Shown here in pieces: positions 46,801 through 58,754 of a DNA stretch of 64,000 bases (within the stretch, counting starts at the first letter, position 1; every line of letters starts with the position of its first letter). The stretch covers positions 68,134,001 through 68,198,000 of the forward strand of contig CATIUR010000006.1 in NCBI GenBank assembly GCA_949592205.1, given 5' to 3'. The position numbers and the translations under genes are program-made. Origin of the DNA: Helichrysum umbraculigerum (taxonomy: Eukaryota > Streptophyta > Magnoliopsida > Asterales > Asteraceae). The notes under the pieces are model-generated. The model was given only the letters and a program-made list of their open reading frames with translations. It did no database searches and was not told the DNA's origin.

Positions 46801-48580
46801 TTCGCGAAAGCTTAAGCTAGACGAGATGAGTTATCCTACTCATGATTTGGAGCTTGCAGCTGTTGTCTTTGCATTGAAAATCTGGAGACATTATTTATAT
46901 GGTACTAAATGTGTGGTTTATACAGATCATAAAAGTCTTCAGTATATGTTTTCACAAAAAGAGCTTAATACGCGTCAGCGGCGATGGTTAGAGTTAATCA
47001 AAGATTATGATTGTGAGATTCGATACCATCCGGGAAAAGCTAATGTTGTTGCAGATGCTTTAAGTCATAAGGGAACTTCTGACAGGGTTTACTTTATGCG
47101 TCTAGAAGTTTCTTCTGATTTGGTGGATCAATTGAAAGCTGCTCAGCTGGAGGCTTTGTTGGATCATGATTTGAAATCCGAAATTATGTTGAAAATAAAG
47201 GATTTGTTATTGGATGATTCCAGGGGATTAAAGACTTTCCAGTCTCGTATTTGGGTTCCATTGATTGGAGGTCTTCGTGATGTAATCTTGACTGAGGCTC
47301 ACAAGTCTAGATTATCTGTTCATCCAGGGAGCACTAAGATGTATAATGATCTGAAACCATTGTATTGGTGGCCTACTATGAAGACAGATGTGGCACGGTT
47401 TGTGGATTCTTGTCATATTTGTTCACAAGTTAAAGCAGAGCACCAGAAACCCTATGGTTCGTTGAAACAGTTGGAGATTCCAGTGTGAAAATGGGAACAT
47501 CTAACGATGGATTTTGTTACTAAACTTCCACCGACACCATGGGGTAATGACATGATCTGGGTGATAGTGGACAGATTGACTAAAAGTGCTCATTTTCTTG
47601 CTACTAGTGAGATTGCATCTCTGAGTAGACTAGCCGAGTTATACATTAATGAGATTGTTTCGAGGCATGGAATTCCGTTATCTATTGTCTCTGATAGAGA
47701 TTCTAGATTTATATCTCGATTTTGGCAGAGTTTACAGCATGAATTGGGAACTAGGGTGAAATTGAGTACAACGTATCATCCTCAGACAGATGGTCAGACC
47801 GAGAGAACCATTCAGACACTTGAAGATATGTTACGTGCTTGTGTGTTAGAGTATAGAGGTTCTTGGGATTCGCACCTACCATTGATCGAATTTGCTTATA
47901 ATAATTCGTATCATTCGAGTATTGGCATGCCTCCATATGGGATGTTGTATGGAAGACGTTGCAGAATGCCTACTTGTTGGCTAGAGGCAGGAGAGAAACT
48001 GTTTGCAGGCCCCGATATTGTTCAGATTACTGCTGATAAAGTGGCTATTGCTCGGGAGAAATTGAAAGCAACCAGGGATAGACAGAAACAGTATGCAGAT
48101 CCGCGCAGGCGACCTGTTTCTTTTGTTGAGGGTGAGTTGGTTTATTTGAAAGTTTCCCCTTGGAATGGTGTAATTCGGTTTGGTAAGCGAGGAAAACTTG
48201 CTCCCTGGTACATTGGCTCATTCAGAATTCGTCATGTTGTTAATGACCAGACATTTGCACTTGATCTTCCATCTGAACTAGCGGGTATTCATGATACTTT
48301 TAATGTGTGTTATTTGAGAAAATGTAATATTGAGGATCAATCACAAGTCCTTCCGTTGCAAGACTTGCGAGTTGATCAGAGTCAGAAACTGGTAGAGGAA
48401 CCCGTTGAGTTGTTAGATCGAAAGGTGACCAAACTTCGTAAGAAACATATTCCTATGATTTTAGTGAAATGGAAACATAGTTTGGGTTCAAACCTTACGT
48501 GGGAAACCAAAGCTAGTATGAGGTCGCGTTACCCTAGTTTATTTGGGCATGGCGAGATTTCGGGGACGAAATCTCCTTAA
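43874..48580 (+). pseudogene. Element D gag-pol polyprotein, heavily broken
   Basis: The ATG at 43874 (MAEHEHP) matches the start used for element A. Gag contains stops TAG 44051-44053, TAA 44180-44182, TAG 44249-44251, TAG 44675-44677, TAA 44885-44887 and TAG 44891-44893. Zinc knuckles lie near 45008-45110 and protease DSGAN near 45295. One-base deletions near 45950 and 46400 shift the frame within RT, whose FIDD motif is near 46295. RNase H follows near 46735. A TGA at 47486-47488 precedes the integrase core, which then runs open to a chromodomain-like tail ending at 48580. Most of the gag stops sit where Gln codons would fit. Confidence 0.88.
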
Positions 48581-48590
48581 GGGGGGAAGA
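48579..48590 (+). promoter_or_regulatory. Polypurine tract of element D
   Basis: AAGGGGGGAAGA lies two bases before the 3' LTR edge TGTAACACCC, overlapping the end of the coding region. Confidence 0.85.
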
Positions 48591-48592
48591 TT

Positions 48593-49523
48593 TGTAACAC
48601 CCACCTTAGAGACCTAGTGATAATCTGGTAATTTTCTGACTTTAAATTATTTATTTAACGCGTTATGAAATTTGTTGTTTATTATATTATGTTCAATTGT
48701 GAATATTAGGTAAAAACTCAAATGACTTATTGTGACTAGTAAATTATTGTTTGTTTTAAATTTATACAGCTGAAGGTAAAATAAAATTGTTGGAATCGTA
48801 AATGATTTTTAGGTTGCAGACAATAGGTTTAGAAGGGGACTAATTTTAAATGGATACTGTGTCGGTTGGGAATTAGGCCGACTCAATTTTTATCACTTTC
48901 CCAAATTGGAAAGTTCATTCTTTGCAACCTAAAACTAAACACAATAACTTAGAAATAGAAAGGATTGTTAGTTTTAATTCCACCTCAACATCATCATCAT
49001 CATCATCCTCTTGATTGTAAGTGATGTTCTTATTCAATTTAATCTATTAACTTGTTTTGGTTAAAGTATATAGGTCAATGATGAATGAATGAAATTGAAA
49101 CTTGAAAAGTTGATATATGTTGCTATATGATGTTGCTGGATATTATTTGTTGTATTGGATTGATTGAAACTGAGTTTGTTGATTTTGGAATGGAAAATTC
49201 GGGTCTGGGTTTTTTTCAGAACTGCAGATCGCTGGTAGGGGTTGAGTACCCGGCGGGTACTACCCTTACTCGACGGGTAGTTCAAGTTTTAAGGGTACCC
49301 GGCTGCTACTACAGGCTTAAAACAGAGACTTCATTCTGTTTCCACCACTTTTAATTCACCCGGCTGGTGGGAATGAGTACCCGGCGGGTACTTGTGCTAC
49401 CCGGCGGGTAACCAGTGATTTTTGTGACTTTTTGCTTTTAGCCTAAATACTTGTGTTCTTGTTTATGTTATACCAGTTATGAACTGGATTACTAATTCAT
49501 ATTTCCGTTTTGTTCTCAGACAC
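48593..49523 (+). repeat. Element D 3' LTR, truncated
   Basis: It starts TGTAACACCCACC. It contains a CATCATCAT-rich stretch, a donor-like TTGTAAGTG near 49017 and a CCGGCGG-type array at 49247-49413. Likeness to the 5' copy stops at about 49523, near ACAC after TTCTCAG; the last roughly 770 bases of the LTR are missing, so no 3' target duplication can be found. Confidence 0.88.
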
Positions 49524-49549
49524 AAATGGTAGTTATCATATATAAATTA

Positions 49550-49748
49550 CTCCCTCCGTCCCAATTTTATTGTCCCCAGACAAAAAACACGCAGTTTAAG
49601 AAAAGTGTACTAGTCGTACGATAAAACCAATAAAGATTTAATCTCTCACCACATTCAAATGTTTTGATTGGTTCGAAGTACAAAGTGAACAATAAAATTG
49701 AGACATCTCAAAATGGAAAGATGGACTATAAATTCGGGACGGAGAGAG
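49550..49748. mobile_element. Stowaway-type MITE, 199 bp
   Basis: Terminal repeats CTCCCTCCGTCCC and GGGACGGAGAGAG (one mismatch) are flanked by TA on both sides. There is no coding capacity. This is the typical Tc1/mariner-related Stowaway end. Confidence 0.92.
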
Positions 49749-50029
49749 TAGTTCTTAACAAAATCTAGCTCTTAATCTATTAAACTTCTGAGATATATTG
49801 TCCGAAAACGGAAAACCATAATTTGCTTTTCTTTGATTAAATTAATAAATAAAAATTAAAAATAATTTGAGGTACATGACATCATGTGGTACAATTTTCA
49901 TTCCAAGGGACGGATCTATATTAAATGTATTATATACTGTTTGTCTTTTATGCATTTATAAATATAAATTAAAAAATAAACAAATAGACAAACACATAGA
50001 ATATATCTACACCTCCCTATGGGTGTGTG

Positions 50030-50043
50030 TATAATATATAAAA
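50030..50043 (+). promoter_or_regulatory. Candidate TATA element of the TGA gene
   Basis: TATAATATATAAA lies about 760 bases upstream of the ATG and about 150 upstream of the proposed first splice donor. It is supported only by sequence and spacing. Confidence 0.35.
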
Positions 50044-50182
50044 CTAGTAGTATTTTCAAAAGGAAGTGAGGTCTTCGAATTCGATTCGTTTAATCTCATC
50101 AATCAAGAGACGCAAGTTAGGGTTTTGTTCAATACGTTTATCTCACTTTAAAGCTCAAATTTTCCAGATATACTCAATACAG

Positions 50183-50706
50183 GTTTGTTCGAATCCATCA
50201 AAATCTGTTTTTTAGTGTTTGAATTTGTTCTAATTTGATGTTTCAGGGCACCTTATATCTATTCGTGCTGTTTTATGATTATTTGAATATGTTTTACTAG
50301 TTCATATTATATTGAATTTGCATAAGAATTTGATGTTTTGTTTGAATTTGATTGATTGAAAAAGTTTGTCTTTTAGTTGACTTTAATTTGAAGATTAGTA
50401 TATGATGATGTTTATGATGGATGTGTATATTAAGAAAGATCTGATGTATGCTATCAGCTAAGCTAAGTCAACAGGTTTAAACATCTGTGTTTTCGAGTTA
50501 TTATGCGATTTTTAATAAATCACAGAAAGTGTTTAGAAAGCTAGTCTTTGAAATTCTGTTTAATATGTATATCTGCTTTTTTGATTTCTTTGCCCAAAAT
50601 GTTTTTTTTTTATTGGTTTTCTCTATGTTCCACCTTTGGTTGCCTTTACAAAGTTGTGATTCTCTTTAGTATTAATGTAAAAGTGTATAGTTGATTTTGC
50701 TTTCAG
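50183..50706 (+). other. Proposed 5' UTR intron of the TGA gene
   Basis: A donor CAG|GTTTGT at 50183 and an acceptor TTGCTTTCAG|GT ending at 50706 enclose a T-rich stretch without coding potential. The ATG follows 84 bases after the acceptor. 5' leader introns are common in this gene family; this one is an inference from splice consensus. Confidence 0.45.
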
Positions 50707-50790
50707 GTTTGTAGTTTTGCTTTAATGGTGCGGTGTTATGCTAAAGTTTAAGCTCATTGAGTTGCATATTCATTCGACTGACAAAACAAT

Positions 50791-53700
50791 ATGAATTCTT
50801 CGTCCACTCAGTATCTCAACTCGAAGAGAATGGATGTATATGAGCCGATGCATCAGTTTAGCATGTGGGGAGATTTTAAAGGCAACATCTATCAGGAAGC
50901 AGCTACAACGATGATTTTAGAGGTGGACACAAAGCTAGATAATCAGGTAGACTTTTGAAAATATTTCTTATTTTGTTTTGTAAGTTTTGAGCGTTTTCCT
51001 AAAAGTACTTTGTACAATATGCTGTGTTTTAGTCGGAGGATACTTCACACACAACAAATGGACCTTTGAATCAGTATGATCAAGAAGCAAGTAAACCAGC
51101 CGATAAGGTACAAGATATTGCTACTCTGCAAAAATTTTTATTATTTATCTTTGCTGTTTGTATCGATGTTTAATAGCATTACATTTTCATCACCCTTATA
51201 ATTCTTCAGTGATTGTTATGTCAACTGAATGTGTATCTGTGGGAGTACTATATTGATGACCTGACATTAGTAGACTATTGGGTTGATGACAATGATAATC
51301 CTATTTCGTGCTATTTTATTTTGGTAATTTGGTTACCAGCCAATTAAACTTTTCGTTTACTTTTACAGGTTCTAAGACGTCTTGCACAGAATCGCGAAGC
51401 AGCTCGTAAAAGCCGTTTGCGGAAAAAGGTAAGAAAACTGAAATAGAAATCAATTGCCGTTTCAAATTAGCATTTTCAAAAAAAGTGCCTTCTATTTTAG
51501 GTTCTGAAGTTTTTAATTTTGATTTCTTTTTTACGAAAATGTTATACAGCTATCACAATGTTCGTTTTTTTCAACTCCACTAAACATGTATTTGGTCACT
51601 TAAAAATGGTTTCTAAAGATAAAACTACACTAACCTTAGAATGCCGACCAACATGGTCCAAGAGTTATTTAATTTAATAACCCTATCCGTAAACCTTGGA
51701 TCTTGCTTTTGTAGGCCTATGTTCAGCAGTTGGAAGCAAGTCGTTTGAAGCTGCATCATCTCGAACAAGAACTTGAACAAACTAGGGCACAAGTAAGTAA
51801 TATTGATTCCTCAACTGTCCCATATTATGCAATACTCATCTTTCGCTATCTTATTTATGTTGATGATATTAATTTAGCCAAGGTTCATGTCTGCAGTGTG
51901 CTTTAATGAGTGGTGGAGTCAATGCTAGTCATCTAGGGTTCCCTGGAGCTGCTAAGTCAGGTCTATATTCATCCAATGCATCACTAATTCAACACTCTAA
52001 ATGCTCCAAAGTCATCGACGCAAAAAAAATTGCACTTCTGCAAAAGTTAAAGTGATTTTTGCTGCTGTCATTAATACATTTATCGTTTTATATTCTTGAT
52101 TTTTAGCTTCCGTTACTATAAACTTCTTCTTATCAGCCGAACTAAAGAAATCATAGTTACACTTGCAGGAATTGCTGCATTTGAGATAGAGTATGAGAAG
52201 TGGGTTGAAGAGCAAAATAAAAAAACAAATGTTCTAAAGACAGCATTGCATTCTCAGTTGCCTGATGAGGAGCTTGACAAAATTATTGCAGACACCTTGA
52301 ACCACTATGCCATTCTCTTCAACATTAAAGCTACTGCAGCAAAGGCTGATGTCTGCTATCTCATATCAGGTGTCTGGAAAACTTCAACTGAACGCCTTTT
52401 TTTGTGGATCGGTGGCTTTCGACCTTCAGAGCTTCTCAAGGTAAAGGTTTTGACTAAAAGGACTTCCTTTTGGTTATCAAGAAATTTAATAATAATATGT
52501 TAATTGGGTTAATATCATCTTTTTACTGTACGCAAAGAATCTCCTAAGGTTTCGTGACTCCTGCATTATTTTGTTGTCAGTGGGTGGTTTGGTTGGTTAG
52601 TGCTTATTCCATCAATCAATAAAGTTCTTTTCCACTTCCATTAAAACCAACTGTTGTAAGCACAGTTATCCATTATGGTTGCATGTCCACTTGTACCTAT
52701 CATGAGTGCTGGTCTATTAGATAATACCTTTGTTAATTCTGATTGTTTTTTAACCAAATGAATCTTTTTACTATGGATGGTGACAAAAGTTAATGGTTTT
52801 AAATAGCTAAAGTCAGGTGTTTGATGTTTTGTGTAGGTTCTTGTACCCCAGCTTGACCTGTTGGACCAGCAATCTCATGATCTGTATAACCTAATTCAAG
52901 CATGTCAACAAGCGGAAGACTCTCTGTCACAAGGAATGGAAAAACTTCAGCAAACTTTGGCTGAAGCTGTGGCATGTAGTCAAGCATTGGAAGGAGGTTG
53001 TTATGAGATGCAAAATGCAATGGATAAACTAGAAGAGCTAGTAAGACTTGTTACTCAGGTAATATGTCATGTATGATCGATCTTTTATTTATCTACTTAC
53101 GTTGTTGCTCAGTTTATACTACCATTTGTTATGAAGTTTGTTATAAGACTACCAAAATAAGTCCAATATAAATATGTTCAACGTGGTTATCGATCTATTA
53201 GGTTATCGTTTTGTTGCGGTTATTCAGCCCTGCTTAAAATTTTCCAGTTTTCTAACTAAACTAATTATTTAAGTAACTTATGACAGAAAGCTTGCTTATT
53301 ATATAATTCATAAACTTCTTCCTTCGATTGTCTATCAGTTTCTGTTCCCTAGTATGCTACCCTATTTGAAAGTATCTGACTGGTCAAATATGTTTTTCAT
53401 CTGCATCTTTTTTAGTATATTTTTTATTCTATGTACTCGCTTTCTTCGTGCAGCTTACTTCTTTTCGTGTTTTTTTTAACTTGACCTGTGACTTGACTGT
53501 TTATGCAAAGTGATTGCTATCTTAAGTTATCTTCTATAACAGAGGCTGCCGTACAACTATTTGTGTCGATAACAATGCATGTGATTGAATTTACATCACG
53601 TATAAGTGGATAGGATGTTATCTAGAAAGTAACTTCATTTAGTTCCCAGAAGAGAAAACATTCCTTCTCTTTTACAACTTCAAAGCAAGCCTATACTAGT

Positions 53701-54533
53701 TACCAAAATTGCACTGCTGTCTTACATTAATGTGTATATTTTTGTTGGTATATTACTTGCGTTTGTCATGCTCAGAGTTTTCCATGAACTCTGAGCATAG
53801 ACTTGTGACTTATGTCGAAGATTTGTTATTTGAAATAAATAAAAAATATGCATAATCTCATTGACCAGCTCCATAACATCACGGTATTTTCTTTATAATA
53901 ATCATGTTGCTCAAGTAGATAGTTTTAACTTAAAATTTTATTATTAAAAGAGGAAATGCCTTTTTTGAATTCCATCAAAACAGAGGACGTAACTATATTC
54001 AACTTTATCAAAAGTAAGATCAACTCACTAAAAAACTTGGGGTATTGCTTACTATAATTTCAATTAACTGTCAAATTTGCATCAATTAGTGAAATATGCA
54101 TTGATGGTATTTACATAATTAAGATTGGCAGTGACGCTTTTTATAATTAAAATAGTTAACACCATTATTTTCTTCAATAAGAAAATCATAAATAGGATTT
54201 AGAGGGAGTCAAGTATTCTGCTTGATTTGATTACTAATATATGGTCAGGTTATGCCTCATTCAGGAGAACCAACCAGCAGATTGATTTTCTATTTCATTT
54301 GTATTTCTTCATCTTCAGTAAAATATTGTTTGTTTATGAACACGTTATGCTGATGTGATCCTTGATTTTCATTCAAGCAGGCGGATTTTGTTCGTCATGA
54401 GACCCTGCAGCAGACGCTGCGCTACCTAACTACCCGACAAGCTGCTCAGGGTTTAATCTCTTTAGGTGAATATTTCCAGCGCCTTCGTAAACTGAGTTCA
54501 GCTTGGACTATGCGGCTTTGTGAACCGGTGTAA
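50791..54533 (+). CDS. TGA-type bZIP transcription factor, TGA1/TGA4-like, 359 aa
   Basis: Eight coding exons with GT-AG borders join in frame: 50791-50946, 51033-51107, 51369-51428, 51715-51792, 51897-51960, 52169-52440, 52837-53058 and 54381-54533. The protein starts MNSSSTQYLNSKRMDVYEPM, as in clade I TGA factors. The basic region is in exon 3 (NREAARKSRLRKK, residues 84-97) and the leucine zipper begins in exon 4. The DOG1-type C-terminal region runs from about residue 145 to the end (FLWIGGFRPSELL, then RQAAQGLISLGEYFQRLRKL). TGA factors bind TGACG elements in the nucleus and act with NPR-type co-regulators in defence. At the position of Arabidopsis TGA1 Cys260 this protein has Tyr252; the Cys266 equivalent (Cys258) is present. 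Length is close to the family norm (about 360-370). Confidence 0.92.
53059..54380 (+). other. Intron 7 of the TGA gene (1322 bp)
   Basis: The largest intron, AT-rich, with no gene or clear transposon seen inside it. Confidence 0.8.
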
Positions 54534-55497
54534 TTATGCAGTCTTGAACCACCCACCCAAATAGTACACACTTGTGTGCTGGTAGTCTGTGTATAAAAAA
54601 AAGGAATTATAGCATCTAGTAGTATTTTGGCAGTTTTTCATTAGCCTTCCACAATTGAGAAGTTAAATATTCTATTGATCATCATCAACATCATGTCAAA
54701 TGTAGCAGTGTGTAACTAGTTTTATGAGAGTCTTTTATGTTTGTATAGTTCATCTTCTCCTCGGGATAATTTTTGGTCAGAATTCAAGATATGAAGATTG
54801 TCTATTTAAGACGATGTATGTTGTATGGTTTAACGTTGTACAAAGTAGGATCGTTGCCTCAGAAAGTTGTTTGAGATTGCTATACGGATACTAAAGTTCA
54901 ATAGAAAGAACTTATGTGCTTGCCAAACAAAAAGTTTTAAGTGTATTTCTTGTAGTTATCTGTAGTTGGTTGGTTATGGTGTTTGTCTATTTTTATGGTA
55001 TGAAATAGATGTGGAAATTTTGACTCATTTACTTATAGACTGTCGGTTTGTGTCACCTGTACTTCTAATGCGTTAAAATCAAGAAATGTAGCTAAAAGGA
55101 AAGTGGTCATATGGATTAAGTCAGTCAAACAAGTCGGAAATGGCTAAAGATATAAGTTTAATGCATACAAACTCCTAAATCGTTATCATCAATGTCGATC
55201 TTATGAAAACAGCATTGACGTTTGTACATGGAACGATCACAATTCTCATTAAGATAGTTATTAGAATTGTTCATGAGGGATGCTTGCTAACAAGGATAAG
55301 TTTATTAATCCTGGTAGGTTATGAAAGGGTTAGGTAAGATTCTTATTTTTGGTTTTTATAAGTAAATATATTTAATTTAATATGATTCTAAAACTACTTT
55401 ATTAGAATATTTATTCACTTTTTCCAAATAGTTTCAGTCAGCTTGCAGTCTACTGGAGTTGTTTATGAACTAAAAACACATTCAGTAGTAATTAATA

Positions 55498-55728
55498 CTC
55501 CCTCCGTCCCAAATTAAATGTCTGGTATCAGTCTTCACGGAGTTTAAGAAATTACTTTGTCAGGTAGTACATATGACAGTTTTACCCTTGCTTTTTTGCA
55601 CGGACTCCCATGTATCAGTTTTGAGTGAGGGTTAAATGGTAAAGTGGATATGCTATTTTTGGAAGTGGACACTTATTTTGAGACAGACTAAAAAGGAAAT
55701 GTGGACACTTATTTTGGGACGGAGGGAG
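55498..55728. mobile_element. Stowaway-type MITE, 231 bp
   Basis: Perfect terminal repeats CTCCCTCCGTCCC and GGGACGGAGGGAG, flanked by TA. Same terminal type as the element at 49550 but with a different interior. Confidence 0.95.
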
Positions 55729-56147
55729 TATGTGTAAAGATTAATGACTGTTGATAGAGAATAAATAATAAATAATAAATATTTAAAAGTAATTATTATT
55801 CTTCATCAGCAGCAACTTTGAATCTATTCTCAGATCTTGGCCGTGTAACTCAGTTGATTTTGAATTTTAGCACTTTTACAAAATGATCACATTTCCCATT
55901 ATAAACGAACAGGCTCGTTAACAGATTGTTGAGTCGGATTGAATTTGTCAACCTTCCATATATTGTCCTTGACGTGAGTTGTGTGAAGTGTGGACAAATC
56001 AACATTCTCAATCATCGATGTTTTTCAAAATCAACTATTACCTTTATAAAACATAAACAAATGATTTTCTTCAAATAAAAACCGAATATAACAGATTATA
56101 TAAATGTACAATATTTTCTTGTAAAAATATGATTCAGAGAGTATATG

Positions 56148-56291
56148 ATTTGGGGAACTGATAAATGCAATACAAAAAGTGATTCGTACAACAAATTTAT
56201 GCTATAATACATTTGTACTGTAAGCAAAAACTGTTATACAGTTTGATGCATGTATCATTTATTGTGTTGTATTTATCAACTCCCTATAATT
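56148..56291. repeat. Foldback (MITE-like) inverted repeat, about 144 bp
   Basis: The left arm near GGGGAACTGATAAATGCAAT pairs imperfectly with the right arm ATTTATCAACTCCC (reverse complement GGGAGTTGATAAAT). Further weak pairing continues inward. No clear target duplication was seen, so the class is uncertain. Confidence 0.45.
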
Positions 56292-57392
56292 TGTGTGCGT
56301 ATGTGGTTTATGGACTGCCATCCACACTAAAACAATGACGTGACGTAAACCAACAACTTGATGATTAAGCACACATTTGTGATATCTTCTGGTTAATTAT
56401 TCCTCTAAATTTCCTTTTTGACTTTATATTAGCAAAAAAATTCTATATTTTATATATTGTATCTTCATTTCAATTGCTATTTTTGAACTCTACACATTAG
56501 CATAAATAAATTTGCTATATATAGAAATGTAACTATGTAAGTGACATCTTACCTTTATGTAGGGAAGTACCAACTAACTTGAGCCAAGTACACACACTAA
56601 TTGAGGAATGTTGTATGACTTGTATCCAAACAAAATTATACCAAATATGGCTTTGCTTTTTGGTGTTAGTATCAAAACACAATAAGCTGATAATTTGTTT
56701 TTAATGTTTGATACATTTAGCTCATGCGTCGAAAAAGTTGTTTGGGTTGCGCTTTTTCAGAAACTGCTTATCAGCTTCTTTGGTCACTGTACATGTATAA
56801 TTAGAACTACAATTTACTTAACAAGATAAAAGAGCTTACATGTTTATTGTGTTTTGATATCTTATAAAACATAGACAGTTGAATACTATAGACAGAGACT
56901 CGGAAGTGTGAACAAAAGGGGCACATTCAGTTGAACAAGGATCTAAGACGAATTTAATGATGTAATTCAACAACTTATACCATATATGAATGATTTCAAT
57001 AGGGGAACATGATGATAATTGTTAACCGATATTACACAATATGTAAAAACAACACCTAGAATGAAATACAGGATTTATGATTCATAACGCGGGTACCTTG
57101 CTAGAATGCTAGCGACACACAGCATTTTCTTTTAAGCAGATAAGTTATAATTCAACTTCGAAAAAAGTGAGCATACAGTTGCAACTTGCAAGTGGCCATC
57201 AGGAGAGAGTCCACTGAATGTGATTCTTGGATGTTTGAGTGATTAACATTCAATATATGTGCAATGGGGCCACTCACCAGTTACACCCTCCTAATTATAC
57301 AAGTTAAGAAAGACACCATAAGTGGTTGTATAAGTTTAGATAAACACAGTATACAAGATTCGAGAAGAATCTCACTCATCAAATAGCATGGA

Positions 57393-58228
57393 TCAATCTA
57401 TTGAGCTTGCTGTACTATTCTTGTAAAGATTTTTGGTGGCATATACTGCAGAAAGAAATAGACGTTATAAATGAGCAAATGACCATAAGTTAAAGATCAA
57501 AGGAATAACAAAAAAATTGGACATACATACCATAAGTGTGAACGCTATTTGCAGGCATTTTGTAAGACTGTAAACTATACATTTTAATAGAAGCATTGAT
57601 AACATCCTATAATTCATATTGACTATCTGAATTCAGTTTTATGGTTGACCTGGATGCTTTTAGCTTACGATTGCTATAGTTAAATGCAATGATTATATTA
57701 TTACAATAATCAGAAACAAAAGAATATAACATTAATTATAAGTTTAGAAGTAATTCGTTTGACACTCAGAAGTCCAATGTTGGGTGTTCTTTTTTTTTTT
57801 TTTTTTGGCGAAGAACAATTTAATACAAGTGAGAATACTAATTGCTAGGTCACAAGTTTGGACCAGAGGCCCAAAGTGTGTTTCAGCTCATTCTTAATTG
57901 CTAACCCTATGAACAAACTAGAATTTATCAGTCCTATTTCATCGACTTACTAGACTAAGATGCATCAGATATATCCCAACAAAAGATACTTGCACTGATT
58001 AAATCAACCGTCTTTGACTTAAACTAACATGAAAAACAGACTAATATCCACTTTAACTAACTAAATGGATTATAACATAAATACTAAAAGTAACAAATGT
58101 CAAGAGTGCTTACAAGATAAAATAGCATAGAAGAATGCAATGGTTACAGGGATCAGTGGCCAAAACGGCAAGAAGAATGTTCTTCCAAGCCTCACAAGAG
58201 TTCGACATGCGGAATCAAGCCCTGACAT
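57393..58228 (-). CDS. Candidate two-exon membrane microprotein, 55 aa
   Basis: On the minus strand an ATG at 58228 opens MSGLDSACRTLVRLGRTFFL, followed by a hydrophobic stretch (PFWPLIPVTIAFFYAIL) typical of one membrane span. The exon 58114-58228 ends at a GT donor (TTATCTT|GTAAGC) and joins in frame to an exon starting at 57445 after TTTCTGCAG, with a stop at 57393-57395. Immediately upstream, an AG acceptor (TCTTTAG) and an earlier exon-like stretch (about 58316-58385) suggest a spliced leader. It lies about 530 bases downstream of the PPR gene on the same strand, so it could be the 3' UTR of that gene instead. The family is not recognised. Confidence 0.35.
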
Positions 58229-58754
58229 GCACTAAAGAAGAGTAAGTTCCATACTCCTGTAATTAACATAACGAGACCAAAAAAAAAATAGATGACAGAA
58301 ATAGTTAAAGTTTTACCCCTTTCCAGAATGAGATTCGAATTTCAGCAGCTGTGATGTCAATCAACGCTCATGAATGCAGGAAACCTTGACAAGATGTCAT
58401 AGTTTACTGCAACACCCCATATATAGTCATATATATATTGATAACATTAACCAACTGATATGTTTTGTGAACAGAGCCAATATACCAAACTTCAACAAAT
58501 CACACATCTACACTATCTTTTCATAAGTATCAGCACATGATAAGGATCAAAGACAATTGTTGCAGCAAACTATAAATAGTATACACTATCAGGACTACTT
58601 AAACTGCAGTGAAACCATGCTGTAGGTGTGTTTATTAGTGTATAATCCAATAAGCATATTACATCTAAAAGGGTTAACATGAAAACATTCTAGGCATCAA
58701 AACTTTTGTACCTCGATCCAAGTCAGAAAGTATGCAAGTTTATGATATAAATCT
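58229..58754 (-). other. Spacer between microprotein candidate and PPR gene
   Basis: AT-rich. It contains the possible upstream exon noted for the microprotein and a possible GAG|GTACAA donor just after the PPR stop (about 58710). It may be PPR 3' UTR with introns. Nothing else is seen. Confidence 0.4.

Larger units (their letters stand above)
54534..57392. other. TGA 3' UTR and intergenic region
   Basis: The 3' end of the TGA transcript probably lies within the first few hundred bases; I see no clear canonical AATAAA close to the stop. The rest is AT-rich and holds a Stowaway MITE (55498-55728) and a foldback repeat (56148-56291). No other gene is supported. Confidence 0.6.

Noticed and set aside
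52096..52503. 135-aa frame taken as a separate gene.
   Set aside because: Its right part is exon 6 of the TGA gene; the left part is intron read through the acceptor.
57785..57905. Possible SINE on the minus strand ending in a poly-A run (poly-T near 57789).
   Set aside because: No convincing box A or box B and no flanking duplication could be found by eye.
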